Of a stretch of 64,000 nucleotides of DNA, positions 41,575-50,972 are shown piece after piece (the stretch's first letter is position 1; each line of letters opens with the position of its first letter). The notes below the pieces were generated by a model. It was not told the origin of the DNA, did no database searches, and saw only the letters and a program-made list of their open reading frames with translations. The translations under genes were made by a program, and so were the position numbers. Origin of the DNA: JASGKO01 sp049840595 (lineage in GTDB: Bacteria > Verrucomicrobiota > Verrucomicrobiia > Chthoniobacterales > Chthoniobacteraceae); assembly GCA_049840595.1 (NCBI GenBank), contig JASGKO010000014.1, positions 1 through 64,000 of the forward strand, read 5' to 3'.

Positions 41575-41618
41575 TTCCCAGCGGGGCTGGATTCCGCGCC
41601 GCTCCCTGTCTTTTCTCA

Positions 41619-41655
41619 AGCCATCCGTTTCTCGAAACGGATGGCTTTTTCTTTG
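41619..41655 (+). terminator. Rho-independent terminator of HTH-receiver gene
   Basis: AGCCATCCGTTT (41619-41630) pairs with AAACGGATGGCT (41635-41646), loop CTCG, followed by a T-run. It sits 45 bases after the stop codon. Confidence 0.9.
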
Positions 41656-41674
41656 ACAGAATCGTCGTCCCCCA

Positions 41675-42622
41675 TCATTGACCGCCCCCCATAGTCTTGC
41701 TCATTTGGATGCCCATCTGCTCCATCTTGAGCATCTGGTCGAGGTAATTTTGCAATGCCGTGACCTGGTCGGTGGTGAGGAGACTCCGCGCCCGGGCGAT
41801 GACCTGCTGGTTGATCTGCTCCTGGTTCTGCATGAATTGGTTTGTCTGGTCCTCGTTGCTCATCGCGGACATTTGCTCCTTCATCGTGGCGTTGCTGCCG
41901 ACGTCCAGCACACTCGAGGGCATCTGGGCGCGAACGTCGGACATGATCTGCATCAGGCCATCGCGTTGGGAATCGCTCAACGCATTCTGGCCGGTGAGCC
42001 CTTGGGAGAACTGGTTGAGCACCATGTGATCGCTCACGGACTTTTGGTACGACTCATACTGCGCATAACCGTCATCGCCGAGAAATTGCTTCAGCGCCGC
42101 AGTTGCATCGGCGGTTGGATCGCCGTTTTTTCCATCGTTCATGCGCGCCATTTGCAGATCGGAGAGCAGGCCATACAGCTTGTCCGCATCCCCTGCGGAA
42201 AGGTGCAGTTGCTTCACCAGATCGGCATACAGCATCGGCATTGTGATGCGTTGCTGGGCCTTGATCATCTCCCGCATCTTCGGGTCCTTGAGCATCTTCA
42301 TGTAGGCGGCCAGCGGCCCCTTGCCCTGGGAATCGTCCGGCTTCGGCGTGGCCGAGGGCGCCGCAGTGGCCGGGACCGCGCTCAGCTTGGAGCGAAGCTG
42401 GCTCGCCTCGGAATTAAGGGCGTCGTTGCGCTTTTGCAGCCCGGCGAGTTTTCCGGTGAGCGATTCGTCCTGAATCCTTTGCTCATCCTGCTGGTGCGTA
42501 AGCGAGGCAATCAGCGCCGCTTGGTTTTTAATGGTAATGGCCTGCCAGATGGCCAGGGCCGCAAGCACGGGAGTGGCCACGACGGCCAGCACGATGACGA
42601 TGGGGAGGATCGCGCGTTTCAT
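41675..42622 (-). CDS. Membrane-anchored coiled-coil hypothetical protein
   Basis: Start at 42622: MKRAILPIVIVLAVVATPVL continuing as a TM anchor, then a coiled coil at about 38-85 (ALIASLTHQQDEQRIQDESL, LQKRNDALNSEASQLRSKL), a Pro/Ala/Thr hinge and a helical C-terminal domain of about 200 residues. The latter is rich in Met and Gln with LKQFLGDDGYAQYESYQKSV and TTDQVTALQNYLDQMLKMEQ, like a Spy/LTXXQ-type or zinc-resistance-like helical fold, though I cannot assign it. It is 315 residues and intact. Probably periplasmic; function unknown. Confidence 0.7.
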   Translation of the reverse strand: MKRAILPIVIVLAVVATPVLAALAIWQAITIKNQAALIASLTHQQDEQRIQDESLTGKLAGLQKRNDALNSEASQLRSKLSAVPATAAPSATPKPDDSQGKGPLAAYMKMLKDPKMREMIKAQQRITMPMLYADLVKQLHLSAGDADKLYGLLSDLQMARMNDGKNGDPTADATAALKQFLGDDGYAQYESYQKSVSDHMVLNQFSQGLTGQNALSDSQRDGLMQIMSDVRAQMPSSVLDVGSNATMKEQMSAMSNEDQTNQFMQNQEQINQQVIARARSLLTTDQVTALQNYLDQMLKMEQMGIQMSKTMGGGQ

Positions 42623-42723
42623 GGCAGGGATGGGAACATTTTAAAGCGCTCCCGCCAAGTGAAATAGGTGCGGTGAAAAAAGCCGCTCCCCCGGCCTCCG
42701 GCTCCCATGCTAAATTCCCGGCC

Positions 42724-42996
42724 ATGGGCCTGTTCCGCGATCTCCAAAGCAAACGCCTCCTCCACCTCAAAGGCATCCTGTTTCTCCTCATGGGGCTGAT
42801 CGCCGCCGGGCTGCTCCTGCTCAAATCGCCGGATCTCGCCACCGCCTTGCTCCTCGCCATCACGGTCTGGGCCTTCTGCCGCTTTTACTACTTTCTCTTC
42901 TACGTGCTGGAAAACTACGCCGGCCGCGACCGCAAATATGCCGGGCTGTGGGACGCGTTGAAATATGCAGCCCGGGGAAAAGACCCCTCGATTTAG
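42724..42996 (+). CDS. Small two-TM membrane protein, hypothetical
   Basis: I chose ATG 42724 (MGLFRDLQSKRLLHLKGILF), giving 90 residues; the earlier in-frame start at 42673 has a Pro-rich extension with poor coding character. Two TM helices at about 15-35 (LKGILFLLMGLIAAGLLLLK) and 41-64 (TALLLAITVWAFCRFYYFLF) precede a basic cytoplasmic tail. No family recognised. Divergent from the gene at 41675-42622. Confidence 0.65.
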   Translation: MGLFRDLQSKRLLHLKGILFLLMGLIAAGLLLLKSPDLATALLLAITVWAFCRFYYFLFYVLENYAGRDRKYAGLWDALKYAARGKDPSI

Positions 42997-43041
42997 CCAG
43001 TTGCCTGGAGCGGCGGTGTGCTCAGCCGACGCTCAACCCGC

Positions 43042-44301
43042 TCAAGCCGGCCTCCCCAGGCGCTCCAGCACCGGGGTGTAAACTTTCTCCGGGGCCAGGT
43101 ATTCGGCGGCGGCGGCAAAGGCCCGATCTTCCAGGTTCACCCGCCGGGTTTCATCGAGCAGCAGTTGCGTCAGCTCCCGGGCAAATTCGGCGGCGGCATC
43201 CGCTACGCACACTTCACTGGCGGTGAGAAAGCCCAGCCCCTGCACGCCGACCGTCGTGGTCACGCAGGCCTTTCCATAAGCGAGCGCCTCCACCAGCTTG
43301 ATCTTCACCCCGCTGCCGACCAGCAACGGCACAACCACCGCGGCCGCCGCGGCGTATTCGACCTCCAGATCCTCGCAGAGACCGAGCAATTCCACGCCTT
43401 CCGGCGGGTTCGGAATTTTTTCACAGACCTTTCCGCAGACCCGCAACTGCGCCGACGGCACCGCCGCGCGGACTTGCGGCCAGACTTGCTCCAGGAACCA
43501 GGTAAGCCCCTGCACATTCGCCACGTAGGCCGAGCCGACAAACAGACACCGCCCGACTTTGACGTTTCCCGGGAGCCGCCCCTTGAGTTGCTTCAATCGC
43601 GCCGCCTTGAGCATGGTGTGAATCTCGGCGGCAGGCAGCAACTGGCGAAAAGCCGCGGCGTCTTCATCACTGATCGCCAGCACCACATCCGCCCGCGCCA
43701 GCAGCTCGCGCTCCATTGCTTCCCCGGGATAGACGCTTTGGTCGGCCAGCCCCTGCGCGGCGAAGTCCGCCGCTTTTTTGTGCATCACATCGTGGGTCAA
43801 CACCGCCCGCACCGGCTTTCGCGAAGCATCCGGGGTGGTCAAGCAGGGCGCCATCCAGCAGTAGTTCGCCAGCACCGCATCGGGCTGGAGCCGGGCCGTC
43901 CATTCCGCCGCGAGCCGCTGCTCCTCCGCATCCGCCGGTCGTCCGCTCCAGGCGACGCGAAAACTGCGCGGGGCGAAGCGACCGGGAAATACTTTGCGCA
44001 AGAACGCTTTCCCCGTCTCCTTCAGCCACACGGAAGGGCGGATGAAAGAATGGCCCACCCGCACGCACCCGGGTAAATGCACCTTCATCACGCGAAAGAC
44101 CTCCGGGTCCACCCGATAGACCGGCACCCCGCCCGCAAATTGAGGATGCGTGATCACGCACTGGATCTTCCAGCCCTCCGCCGCCGCCTGCCGCAGGAAA
44201 TCGAACGAATACGCCTCGCTCCCACCCGTCCCGGGAAACACCGATTGCCGCGAAAATACGAGCATCGTCTTGCGGGGGGTGGAAGTCACTCTGGAGGCCA
44301 T
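43042..44301 (-). CDS. Glycosyltransferase, GT-B fold (GT4-like)
   Basis: The product from 44301 (MASRVTSTPRKTMLVFSRQS) has 419 residues; MLVFSRQSVFPGTGGSEAYS is the real start of the fold, so an internal Met is possible. The C-terminal donor-binding half has GRCLFVGSAYVANVQGLTWF and LLVGSGVKIKLVEALAYGKA followed by VTTTVGVQGL, the E-x7-type motif of GT4/GT1 retaining glycosyltransferases. No signal peptide: cytoplasmic or membrane-associated. Likely role in polysaccharide or glycoconjugate assembly. No other glycan genes adjacent. Confidence 0.85.
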   Translation of the reverse strand: MASRVTSTPRKTMLVFSRQSVFPGTGGSEAYSFDFLRQAAAEGWKIQCVITHPQFAGGVPVYRVDPEVFRVMKVHLPGCVRVGHSFIRPSVWLKETGKAFLRKVFPGRFAPRSFRVAWSGRPADAEEQRLAAEWTARLQPDAVLANYCWMAPCLTTPDASRKPVRAVLTHDVMHKKAADFAAQGLADQSVYPGEAMERELLARADVVLAISDEDAAAFRQLLPAAEIHTMLKAARLKQLKGRLPGNVKVGRCLFVGSAYVANVQGLTWFLEQVWPQVRAAVPSAQLRVCGKVCEKIPNPPEGVELLGLCEDLEVEYAAAAAVVVPLLVGSGVKIKLVEALAYGKACVTTTVGVQGLGFLTASEVCVADAAAEFARELTQLLLDETRRVNLEDRAFAAAAEYLAPEKVYTPVLERLGRPA

Positions 44302-44460
44302 GAAAGAAAACACGAAAGTTTGCCAAATCCAGTCAAATTTTCGAGAAGTATATCGATCCACCAGCCGCCTGTCCATCCTCATCAACGCTAAAAAAACGAG
44401 GCACACCGTGTCCTAAGCGGGTGATTCTGAAATTCAGCTTTTCAACTACGTTTTTCCTTT

Positions 44461-47400
44461 TTACGGAGTGGTCACGCTGGCCTGCACCGCATCCAATTTA
44501 CTGGAATCATGCAACGACGTTGCAGTGATCAAACAGTTTTGGATTACATTCGATTCAACAGCTTTAGTCGCACGAATCGAAACAAAAATTAGGCGCTTCT
44601 TTCTTGGCTTTAATGTTACCTCAAAGCTTCCATCTCTTATTTTTGGGCTAATGTCTTTCGCTCCTTCAAAATATTCAACCACAAAGCCTGCTGCTATGAC
44701 CGAACGGCAGGAAAGAATGAATGTATCTGCCGCAGTTCCATTATTTTGCAGTATAATTTTGAATTTTTTGACCTTCTTCGGCTTCACGATTTCCGAAAAG
44801 CTTTGGTTATCGCCATTTGCATTATATAAAGTCTTTCCTCTCCAGTCGTTTTTGCCCCAATCGGCAATCCACAAATCAGGCTGAAACGTATTTTGTCCTG
44901 TAGTAAAGAGTGCAGATGTAGAGTAGTCGCTCCAATTTCCGTGACTATCTTCGTAACGTACCGCCCAGCGATAAATGGTTAACGATTGTAATTCAGAGAC
45001 ATCATATGAGGCCTTATCAGTAGTATCTTCTCCAGTATCTACCACCACCTGATTGTTGCTCGCTTGTGAAATCACCCATTCACTTGCAAATTGAGTATCC
45101 CCAATATCTGGATCACTGAATTCACTAGCTTGTAAGGTGGGATTCACGGAAACCCCCGTTGCACCATTTAAAGGTAATAAGCTGGTAGGTATATCAGGTG
45201 GCTCATTGGTCGGGGTTGGAGTCGGGGTTGGAGTCGGGGTTGGAGTCGGGGTTGGAGTCGGGGTTGGAGTCGGGGTTGGAGTCGGGGTTGGAGTCGGGGT
45301 TGGAGTCGGGGTTGGAGTTGGAGTCGGGGTTGGAGTTGGAGTCGGGGTTGGAGTTGGAGTCGGGGTTGGAGTTGGAGTCGGGGTTGGAGTTGGAGTTGGA
45401 GTTGGAGTTGGAGTTGGAGTTGGAGTCGGAGTCGGAGTCGGAGTTGGAGTCGGAGTCGGAGTCGGAGTCGGAGTCGGAGTCGGAGTCGGAGTCGGAGTCG
45501 GAGTCGGAGTCGGGGTTGGAGTCGGGGTTGGAGTCGGAGTCGGAGTCGGAGTCGGAGTCGGAGTCGGAGTCGGAGTTGGAGTCGGAGTCGGAGTCGGAGT
45601 CGGAGTCGGAGTCGGAGTCGGAGTCGGAGTCGGGGTTGGAGTCGGAGTCGGAGTCGGGGTCGTTCCTCTAATTTTTAAAGAATCCAATGTAATTGCAGGA
45701 TTAAGAGCATCTAGATCAGGAGGGTAGGCTGTATTGGTAGTTTGGTATTGTTCTATCACCCAAGGCCATATCGTCGGATTCCAATAAGCATCCCCGGATA
45801 ACGGAATAACTGGCTGACTATATTGAGTAGCCCCACCAGCAATCGCGATCCAAAGCTTATAGTTACCTTGATCTAATAATTGCGCCAGATTACCAGCATA
45901 AGACTGAGTCATATATAGAATTGGGTAAACATCAGGCATATATGTCTGAAATTCAGAAGTCCAAGCCTCAACCCAATTTGCCATGGCTGACCAACCAGTT
46001 GAAGATGTAGTCCAAGCAGCGCTAAATCCACCATTGCCCGAGTCATCTTCCAAATCGAGCGCTGGAAGCAAATTCCCTACAGTAAGGTATGGTTTTGCAG
46101 TTTGATAAAAGAAGTCAGCCTCGGCTTTAGCATCCATTATTACAGAATTATAATTTGCAGGATCAATAGTTACGAATGTCTTGTTTGAAGAATCCCAATA
46201 ATCGTCCGGATCAGCATAATCAAACATTCCAACTGCAAATCCTGCAGGTTGATCTGACATATTACTTGGAAGAGGTAAGTCATTGTGATTATCCTGTGTG
46301 GCTTTTATGTATGCAAATGAGGTTCCCGCTGAAGTTTCCTGAGACCAAGAAACAGCATCACCATGAGTATTAAAATCTACACCTAAAACCTCTGTTTGCG
46401 AGCCGGTTGCAGTCGTAAAACTGTATATGCTTGACCAATTGCCGTAGGCCGCGCTGCTGCGACCGTGAACCTCCCAATAGTAAGTAGTTCCCGCAGCCAG
46501 CGCCGAAGATGGCGTGTAGCTGGTATCTGCAGGTGTTGCATTAATCAACACACTTGAGCCTCCCGTACTAGCGGTTGGATCGGTTGGAAGATCTGCCGCA
46601 CTGGTAGCCACCATAATCCGGTAACCGCTGTCGGCACCACTAACGGTGGTCCAGCTAAAGGCCGGAGTTGTAGACTGACCACTGCTCCCATTACCCGGTG
46701 CACTTAATGCTGGCGCCGGCAGATTAGAAACGGCTGCCGCAGTCGTAAAACTGTATATGCTTGACCAATTGCCGTAGGCCGCGCTGCTGCGACCGTGAAC
46801 CTCCCAATAGTAAGTAGTTCCCGCAGCCAGCGCCGAAGATGGCGTGTAGCTGGTACCTGCAGGTGTTGCATTAATCAACACACTTGAGCCTCCCGTACTA
46901 GCGGTTGGATCGGTTGGAAGATCTACCGCACTGGTAGCCACTATAATCCGGTAACCGCTGTCGGCACCACTAACGGTGGTCCAGCTAAAGGCCGGAGTTG
47001 TAGACTGACCACTGCTCCCATTACCCGGTGCACTTAATGCTGGCGCCGGCAGATTAGAAACGGCTGCCGCAGTCGTAAAACTGTATATGCTTGACCAATT
47101 GCCGTAGGCCGCGCTGCTGCGACCGTGAACCTCCCAATAGTAAGTAGTTCCCGCAGCCAGCGCCGAAGATGGCGTGTAGCTGGTACCTGCAGGCGTTGCA
47201 TTAATCAACACACTTGAGCCTCCCGTACTAGCGGTTGGATCGGTTGGAAGATCTACCGCACTGGTAGCCACTATAATCCGGTAACCGCTGTCGGCACCAC
47301 TAACGGTGGTCCAGCTAAAGGCCGGAGTTGTAGACTGACCACTGCTCCCATTACCCGGTGCACTTAATGCTGGCGCCGGCAGATTAGAAACGGCTGCCGC

Positions 47401-47916
47401 AGTCGTAAAACTGTATATGCTTGACCAATTGCCGTAGGCCGCGCTGCTGCGACCGTGAACCTCCCAATAGTAAGTAGTTCCCGCAGCCAGCGCCGAAGAT
47501 GGCGTGTAGCTGGTACCTGCAGGTGTTGCATTAATCAACACACTTGAGCCTCCCGTACTAGCGGTTGGATCGGTTGGAAGATCTGCCGCACTGGTAGCCA
47601 CCATAATCCGGTAACCGCTGTCGGCACCACTAACGGTGGTCCAGCTAAAGGCCGGAGTTGTAGACTGACCACTGCTCCCATTGCCCGGTGCACTTAATGC
47701 TGGCGCCGACAGATTAGCATATACCTGCCCAGGAAAAAAGATCCCGCAACTACTCAAGAATATAAATATTATAAGAGAGTGTTGATTTTTAGGGTACAAG
47801 CTTCCCGCTCGGAACAATTTTGCCAGAAGCAAATCAATAAACGACCGAATAGTCATAAAGCACCACTCATGTATAACTAAACCGTTTCTATAAATTATTG
47901 TCCGTGTCCTTGCCAT
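44461..47916 (-). CDS. Exported GH25-type muramidase with four near-identical Fn3-like repeats and TP linker
   Basis: An intact 1151-residue frame. I prefer the start at 47916 because AAGGAAAGGATCGGCAA upstream gives a good ribosome site; 47856 is an alternative. A hydrophobic export signal precedes residue 68. Four copies of a 110-residue Fn3/Ig-like repeat follow (SAPGNGSSGQSTTPAFSWTT... SSAAYGNWSSIYSFTT), then a GH25 domain at about 515-735 (LGVDFNTHGDAVSWSQETSA; catalytic-type DLE in LLPALDLEDDSGNGG), a linker of about 75 TP dipeptides, and a C-terminal region of about 260 residues with another Fn3-like domain (NEPPDIPTSLLPLNGATGVS). GH25 enzymes cut peptidoglycan between MurNAc and GlcNAc. 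Clearly A+T-richer than neighbours: likely acquired. Confidence 0.8.
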   Translation of the reverse strand: MARTRTIIYRNGLVIHEWCFMTIRSFIDLLLAKLFRAGSLYPKNQHSLIIFIFLSSCGIFFPGQVYANLSAPALSAPGNGSSGQSTTPAFSWTTVSGADSGYRIMVATSAADLPTDPTASTGGSSVLINATPAGTSYTPSSALAAGTTYYWEVHGRSSAAYGNWSSIYSFTTAAAVSNLPAPALSAPGNGSSGQSTTPAFSWTTVSGADSGYRIIVATSAVDLPTDPTASTGGSSVLINATPAGTSYTPSSALAAGTTYYWEVHGRSSAAYGNWSSIYSFTTAAAVSNLPAPALSAPGNGSSGQSTTPAFSWTTVSGADSGYRIIVATSAVDLPTDPTASTGGSSVLINATPAGTSYTPSSALAAGTTYYWEVHGRSSAAYGNWSSIYSFTTAAAVSNLPAPALSAPGNGSSGQSTTPAFSWTTVSGADSGYRIMVATSAADLPTDPTASTGGSSVLINATPADTSYTPSSALAAGTTYYWEVHGRSSAAYGNWSSIYSFTTATGSQTEVLGVDFNTHGDAVSWSQETSAGTSFAYIKATQDNHNDLPLPSNMSDQPAGFAVGMFDYADPDDYWDSSNKTFVTIDPANYNSVIMDAKAEADFFYQTAKPYLTVGNLLPALDLEDDSGNGGFSAAWTTSSTGWSAMANWVEAWTSEFQTYMPDVYPILYMTQSYAGNLAQLLDQGNYKLWIAIAGGATQYSQPVIPLSGDAYWNPTIWPWVIEQYQTTNTAYPPDLDALNPAITLDSLKIRGTTPTPTPTPTPTPTPTPTPTPTPTPTPTPTPTPTPTPTPTPTPTPTPTPTPTPTPTPTPTPTPTPTPTPTPTPTPTPTPTPTPTPTPTPTPTPTPTPTPTPTPTPTPTPTPTPTPTPTPTPTPTPTPTPTPTPTPTPTPTPTPTPTPTPTPTNEPPDIPTSLLPLNGATGVSVNPTLQASEFSDPDIGDTQFASEWVISQASNNQVVVDTGEDTTDKASYDVSELQSLTIYRWAVRYEDSHGNWSDYSTSALFTTGQNTFQPDLWIADWGKNDWRGKTLYNANGDNQSFSEIVKPKKVKKFKIILQNNGTAADTFILSCRSVIAAGFVVEYFEGAKDISPKIRDGSFEVTLKPRKKRLIFVSIRATKAVESNVIQNCLITATSLHDSSKLDAVQASVTTP
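45208..45663. repeat. Hexanucleotide low-complexity repeat encoding (TP)n linker
   Basis: About 75 hexamers of GGAGTC, GGAGTT, GGGGTT and GGGGTC inside the GH25 gene, read on the minus strand as alternating Thr-Pro. Third positions vary in runs, suggesting successive expansions of slightly different blocks. Shadow plus-strand frames read Val-Gly or Glu-Ser repeats and are not genes. Confidence 0.9.
46411..47730. repeat. Four tandem 330-bp direct repeats in GH25 gene
   Basis: Identical landmarks (AGTCGTAAAACTGTATATGC) begin at 46411, 46741, 47071 and 47401, exactly 330 bases apart. Only a few substitutions distinguish copies, e.g. GATCTGCCGC versus GATCTACCGC and ACCATAATCC versus ACTATAATCC. 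The two outer copies share one variant set and the two inner copies the other, so inner copies probably duplicated last. Confidence 0.92.
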
Positions 47917-48142
47917 TTGCCGATCCTTTCCTTGGTATTTTGATGCCGAGCGGATGCTATTATCTACACAACATCCCGCGAAACAAACTTTATCTTAATT
48001 TTTCCTTAATTTTTTATGCAGTATTTTCGTTGCTTTTCGTAGAGATGAATTTTCTCCCCGCAATCCATCTCGTGAATTCTGTTAAATCAATTTCATACTT
48101 CCGCTGGGCACTCTACTTTTGAATTTTCACCCTTCCAAAGGT

Positions 48143-50671
48143 ATGAAACCAGCTACCTTTCACCTCATGCCCCGATTTGGTCCCACCCGGTTTTTGCCCC
48201 TGCTCCTGCTGCTGACCCTCGTGGCCAGCCGGGTGCTGGCCCAGGATGACCTGCCGGTCTTTGGCGATCTGCGGGAGAATGGGTGGAAGGACTATAGCTG
48301 GGCCACGGTGAGCACCTCCACGACCACGGTCCACGGCGGGACGACTGCACTGAGCGTGGCGTGCCAGGGCTACGGGGCCCTTTCGCTGGCGCATGCGCCG
48401 TTCAATCCGCAGCTTTACCAGAGCCTTTCCTTCTGGATCAACGGCGGGAGCGCGGGCGGGCAGGACCTGATCGTACAGGGCGAGTTGAATTACGTGCCCA
48501 AGACCAAGGTCACGATCCCCACCCTGGTGCCGAATCAATGGACGCAGGTCACCATTCCCCTCGCCGATCTCGGGGTGGCTACGGATGGCACGTTCAATGG
48601 CTTTTGGATTCAAAACACGAGCGCGAACAGCATCCCCACTTTTTACGTGGACGACATCTCGCTGGTCGGCGCGACGCTGCCCTCCACGGTGCAGATCACC
48701 GTCAATGCGGGGACGACGCTGCAGACGATCGACGACCGCATTTACGGCCTGAACCTCGCGATGTGGGACTCCCATCTCAACACGACCGCGAGCACCGATG
48801 CGCTGACCGCGATGAAGACGCGGATCGTGCGCTTTCCCGGCGGCAGCAATTCCGACGATTACGACTGGCAGCTCGATCGCAGCGTGGCCAACAACACCTT
48901 TCAGTGGGTGAACAGCGCGGCCACCTTCGCCAGGATCGCCGAGGCACAAGGCGCGCAGGCTTTCGTGACGGTGAACTACGGCTCGGGCACGCCGGAGCAG
49001 GCGGCGGCCTGGGTGGCGTATTACAACGGCTCGACCAGCAGCAATACCGCACTGGGAACGGACGCGAAAGGGCGCGATTGGAAAACCGTGGGCTATTGGG
49101 CGAGCCTCCGCGCGGCGGCTCCGCTGGGCACGGATGACGGCTACAATTTCCTGCGCGCATCGCATCCGGCGACGTATGGCTTTAAATACTGGGAGGTCGG
49201 CAACGAGTGCTACGGCAACTGGGAATACGACACGCATGGGGTCTCGGGCAGCGGGCTCTCCGGCACGAAATACGACGCGGTGACCTATGCGAATGCCTTT
49301 GCGAATTTTTACCAGAAGATGCTGGCGGTGGATGCCACCATTCACATCGGCGCGGTGGCGGTGGTGGGCGAGGATTCCTATCCCGGCACGACCTCGGTGA
49401 CCAACCCGAATGAAACCACGAATGCCACCCACAGCGGCTGGACGCCGGTGCTGCTCACCACGCTCAAGTCGCTCGGGGTGACCCCGCATTTCCTCATTCA
49501 CCATCGGTATCCGCAAAATCCCTCCTTCAACAGCAATGCCGCCGATGGCGACGAGTGCGACGCCACGCTCCTGCAATCCCCGACCGGCATCGTCTCGGAT
49601 GCCGCGAATTTGCGCAAGCAGATCACCGACTACGTGGGCTCCAGCAATGGAACGGGCATCGAGCTGACGATGACGGAAATGAACTCGGTGAGCTCCCAGC
49701 CGGGCAAGCAATCCACCAGCCTCGTGAACGGGCTCTACTTTGCCGATGCGATCGGCTCCCTGGCCGAGACGGAATACCGCGCCTGCATGTGGTGGGCCTT
49801 CCGCAACGGGGCGGTGACCAATGCGAACAACAGCGACTGGCTCTATGGCTGGAGGACTTTTGGCGATTACGGCGTGGTGGCGGATGGCTCGCGTTCCGAC
49901 ACCCCGGCCAATACCCCCTATCCCAGCTACTACGCGGCGAAGCTGCTCGCCAATTGGGGCCGCGGCGGCGATGCGGTCGTCGCCACGACCAGCAGTTGCA
50001 GCGCGCTTTCCGCCCATGCCGCGCTGATGGCCAATGGCAAGCTCGCCCTGCTCGTAGTGAACAAAAGCGCCAGCACCGATCTCACCGCGCAGATCAATCT
50101 CAATAGCTTCGTCCCCGGCTCCACCACTGCGCAAAGCTGGCAGTATGGCAAGAGCAACGACACCGCCAACGGCGACCTCACCACCGGCACGGTGCCCAAC
50201 GTTTCCAACCGCTTCACCGCCACCTTCCCGGCCTATTCGATGACCGTGCTGCAATTTGCCGCGCAAGTCACCTTCGACACCTGGCGCGCCCAGCATTTCA
50301 CCGCCTCGGAGCTCAACGATCCCACCATCAGCGGCCCGGCGGCAGACCCGGATCAGGACGGGCTTTCCAATCTGCTCGAATACGCGCTCGGCACCGACCC
50401 GAAGGCTCGCAATAACTCCGCCGCACCGGCGGTGGCGCACACGCAAATTTCCGGGAAGAATTATCTGACCGTGGCTTTCACCAAGCTGACCACGCTGAGC
50501 GATGTCGCATACGACGTGCAGGTGAGCAATGATCTGGTGACCTGGCACTCCGGCAGCAGCTACGTCATCCGCATGGACGACGGCACCACGACGAATGCCA
50601 TTTTCCGCGACCTCACTGCGATCGACGACCTGCCCCAGCAGTGGATGCGTCTGGTCGTGACCAAGCCCTAA
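48143..50671 (+). CDS. Secreted alpha-L-arabinofuranosidase-like glycoside hydrolase (clan GH-A)
   Basis: Start is uncertain: ATG 48143 (MKPATFHLMPRFGPTRFLPL) or 48167; both give a signal peptide ending SRVLA. An N-terminal beta-sandwich at about 25-185 (FGDLRENGWKDYSWATVSTS, VDDISLVG) resembles carbohydrate-binding CBM11-like domains. The catalytic barrel has RIVRFPGGSNSDDYDWQ, acid/base region YWEVGNECYGNW and probable nucleophile Glu in LTMTEMNSVSS, as in GH51-type arabinofuranosidases. A beta-sandwich follows, then DPDQDGLSNLLEYALGTDPK, a calcium-binding-like hinge, and a short C-terminal domain common in Verrucomicrobia exported proteins. About 842 residues, intact. It probably releases arabinose side chains from hemicellulose. 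Confidence 0.78.
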   Translation: MKPATFHLMPRFGPTRFLPLLLLLTLVASRVLAQDDLPVFGDLRENGWKDYSWATVSTSTTTVHGGTTALSVACQGYGALSLAHAPFNPQLYQSLSFWINGGSAGGQDLIVQGELNYVPKTKVTIPTLVPNQWTQVTIPLADLGVATDGTFNGFWIQNTSANSIPTFYVDDISLVGATLPSTVQITVNAGTTLQTIDDRIYGLNLAMWDSHLNTTASTDALTAMKTRIVRFPGGSNSDDYDWQLDRSVANNTFQWVNSAATFARIAEAQGAQAFVTVNYGSGTPEQAAAWVAYYNGSTSSNTALGTDAKGRDWKTVGYWASLRAAAPLGTDDGYNFLRASHPATYGFKYWEVGNECYGNWEYDTHGVSGSGLSGTKYDAVTYANAFANFYQKMLAVDATIHIGAVAVVGEDSYPGTTSVTNPNETTNATHSGWTPVLLTTLKSLGVTPHFLIHHRYPQNPSFNSNAADGDECDATLLQSPTGIVSDAANLRKQITDYVGSSNGTGIELTMTEMNSVSSQPGKQSTSLVNGLYFADAIGSLAETEYRACMWWAFRNGAVTNANNSDWLYGWRTFGDYGVVADGSRSDTPANTPYPSYYAAKLLANWGRGGDAVVATTSSCSALSAHAALMANGKLALLVVNKSASTDLTAQINLNSFVPGSTTAQSWQYGKSNDTANGDLTTGTVPNVSNRFTATFPAYSMTVLQFAAQVTFDTWRAQHFTASELNDPTISGPAADPDQDGLSNLLEYALGTDPKARNNSAAPAVAHTQISGKNYLTVAFTKLTTLSDVAYDVQVSNDLVTWHSGSSYVIRMDDGTTTNAIFRDLTAIDDLPQQWMRLVVTKP

Positions 50672-50735
50672 GCGAGTTGATTAGAGGGGCATCAGAACCC
50701 CACGAAAGCGGTGAAAGCCCCCATCGTCTCCGCGC

Positions 50736-50805
50736 CCTTGGACTGCGGCGACACGTCGCCGCTTTCTCCACGCGAGACAAGTCTCGCGTCCAACGCAAAG
50801 CCCTA
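50736..50805. repeat. Dispersed double-palindrome element A, copy 3
   Basis: ACTGCGGCGACACGTCGCCG followed by TTTCTCCACGCGAGACAAGT and CTCGCG: same orientation as copy 1 at 15178. The first palindrome is perfect, the second has one change, and the CAAATAT flank is lost. Confidence 0.75.
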
Positions 50806-50825
50806 TTTACCGCCTCATTCGCACG

Positions 50826-50972
50826 CTTCACTCCTCGTTCCACCACTCTGTGGTGGAACGCCCTTGTCTGCGACACTCCGTGTCGTTCCCCGTTGTGATT
50901 ACCTCCCGCACCGCGACACAGAGTGTCCCCGCAAAAGTGCGTTCCCACAGCCTCACTGTGGGAACGAGGAAA
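50826..50972. repeat. Multi-hairpin repeat block B, copy 1
   Basis: Four consecutive hairpins: GTTCCACCACTCTGTGGTGGAAC, CGACACTCCGTGTCG, GACACAGAGTGTC and GTTCCCACAGCCTCACTGTGGGAAC in condensed form. The block ends in GGGAACGAGG, directly followed by the duplicated coding fragment. Nearly identical to 51253-51398. Confidence 0.85.

Larger units (their letters stand above)
50672..50972. other. Intergenic repeat-filled spacer between duplicated gene ends
   Basis: Contains a direct copy of double-palindrome element A (50736-50805) and a hairpin block of type B (50826-50972). No ORF with coding character. The block ends exactly where the duplicated coding fragment begins. Confidence 0.65.

Noticed and set aside
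45137..45727. Plus-strand frames of Val-Gly or Glu-Ser repeats
   Set aside because: Antisense of the Thr-Pro linker in the GH25 gene; no start context or flanking coding sequence.
46411..47730. CRISPR-like or tandem-array locus
   Set aside because: The repeats are 330 bases, in frame and encode Fn3-like domains; there are no short repeats with unique spacers.
44461..47916. GH25 protein as a prophage endolysin
   Set aside because: No phage structural, holin or integrase genes are nearby, and the protein has an export signal, Fn3-like repeats and a stalk, unlike compact phage lysins.
48113..50548. 811-codon minus-strand frame opposite the arabinofuranosidase-like gene
   Set aside because: High-GC shadow frame, rich in Arg/Gly/His with no recognisable domain; the plus-strand product has a signal peptide and catalytic motifs.
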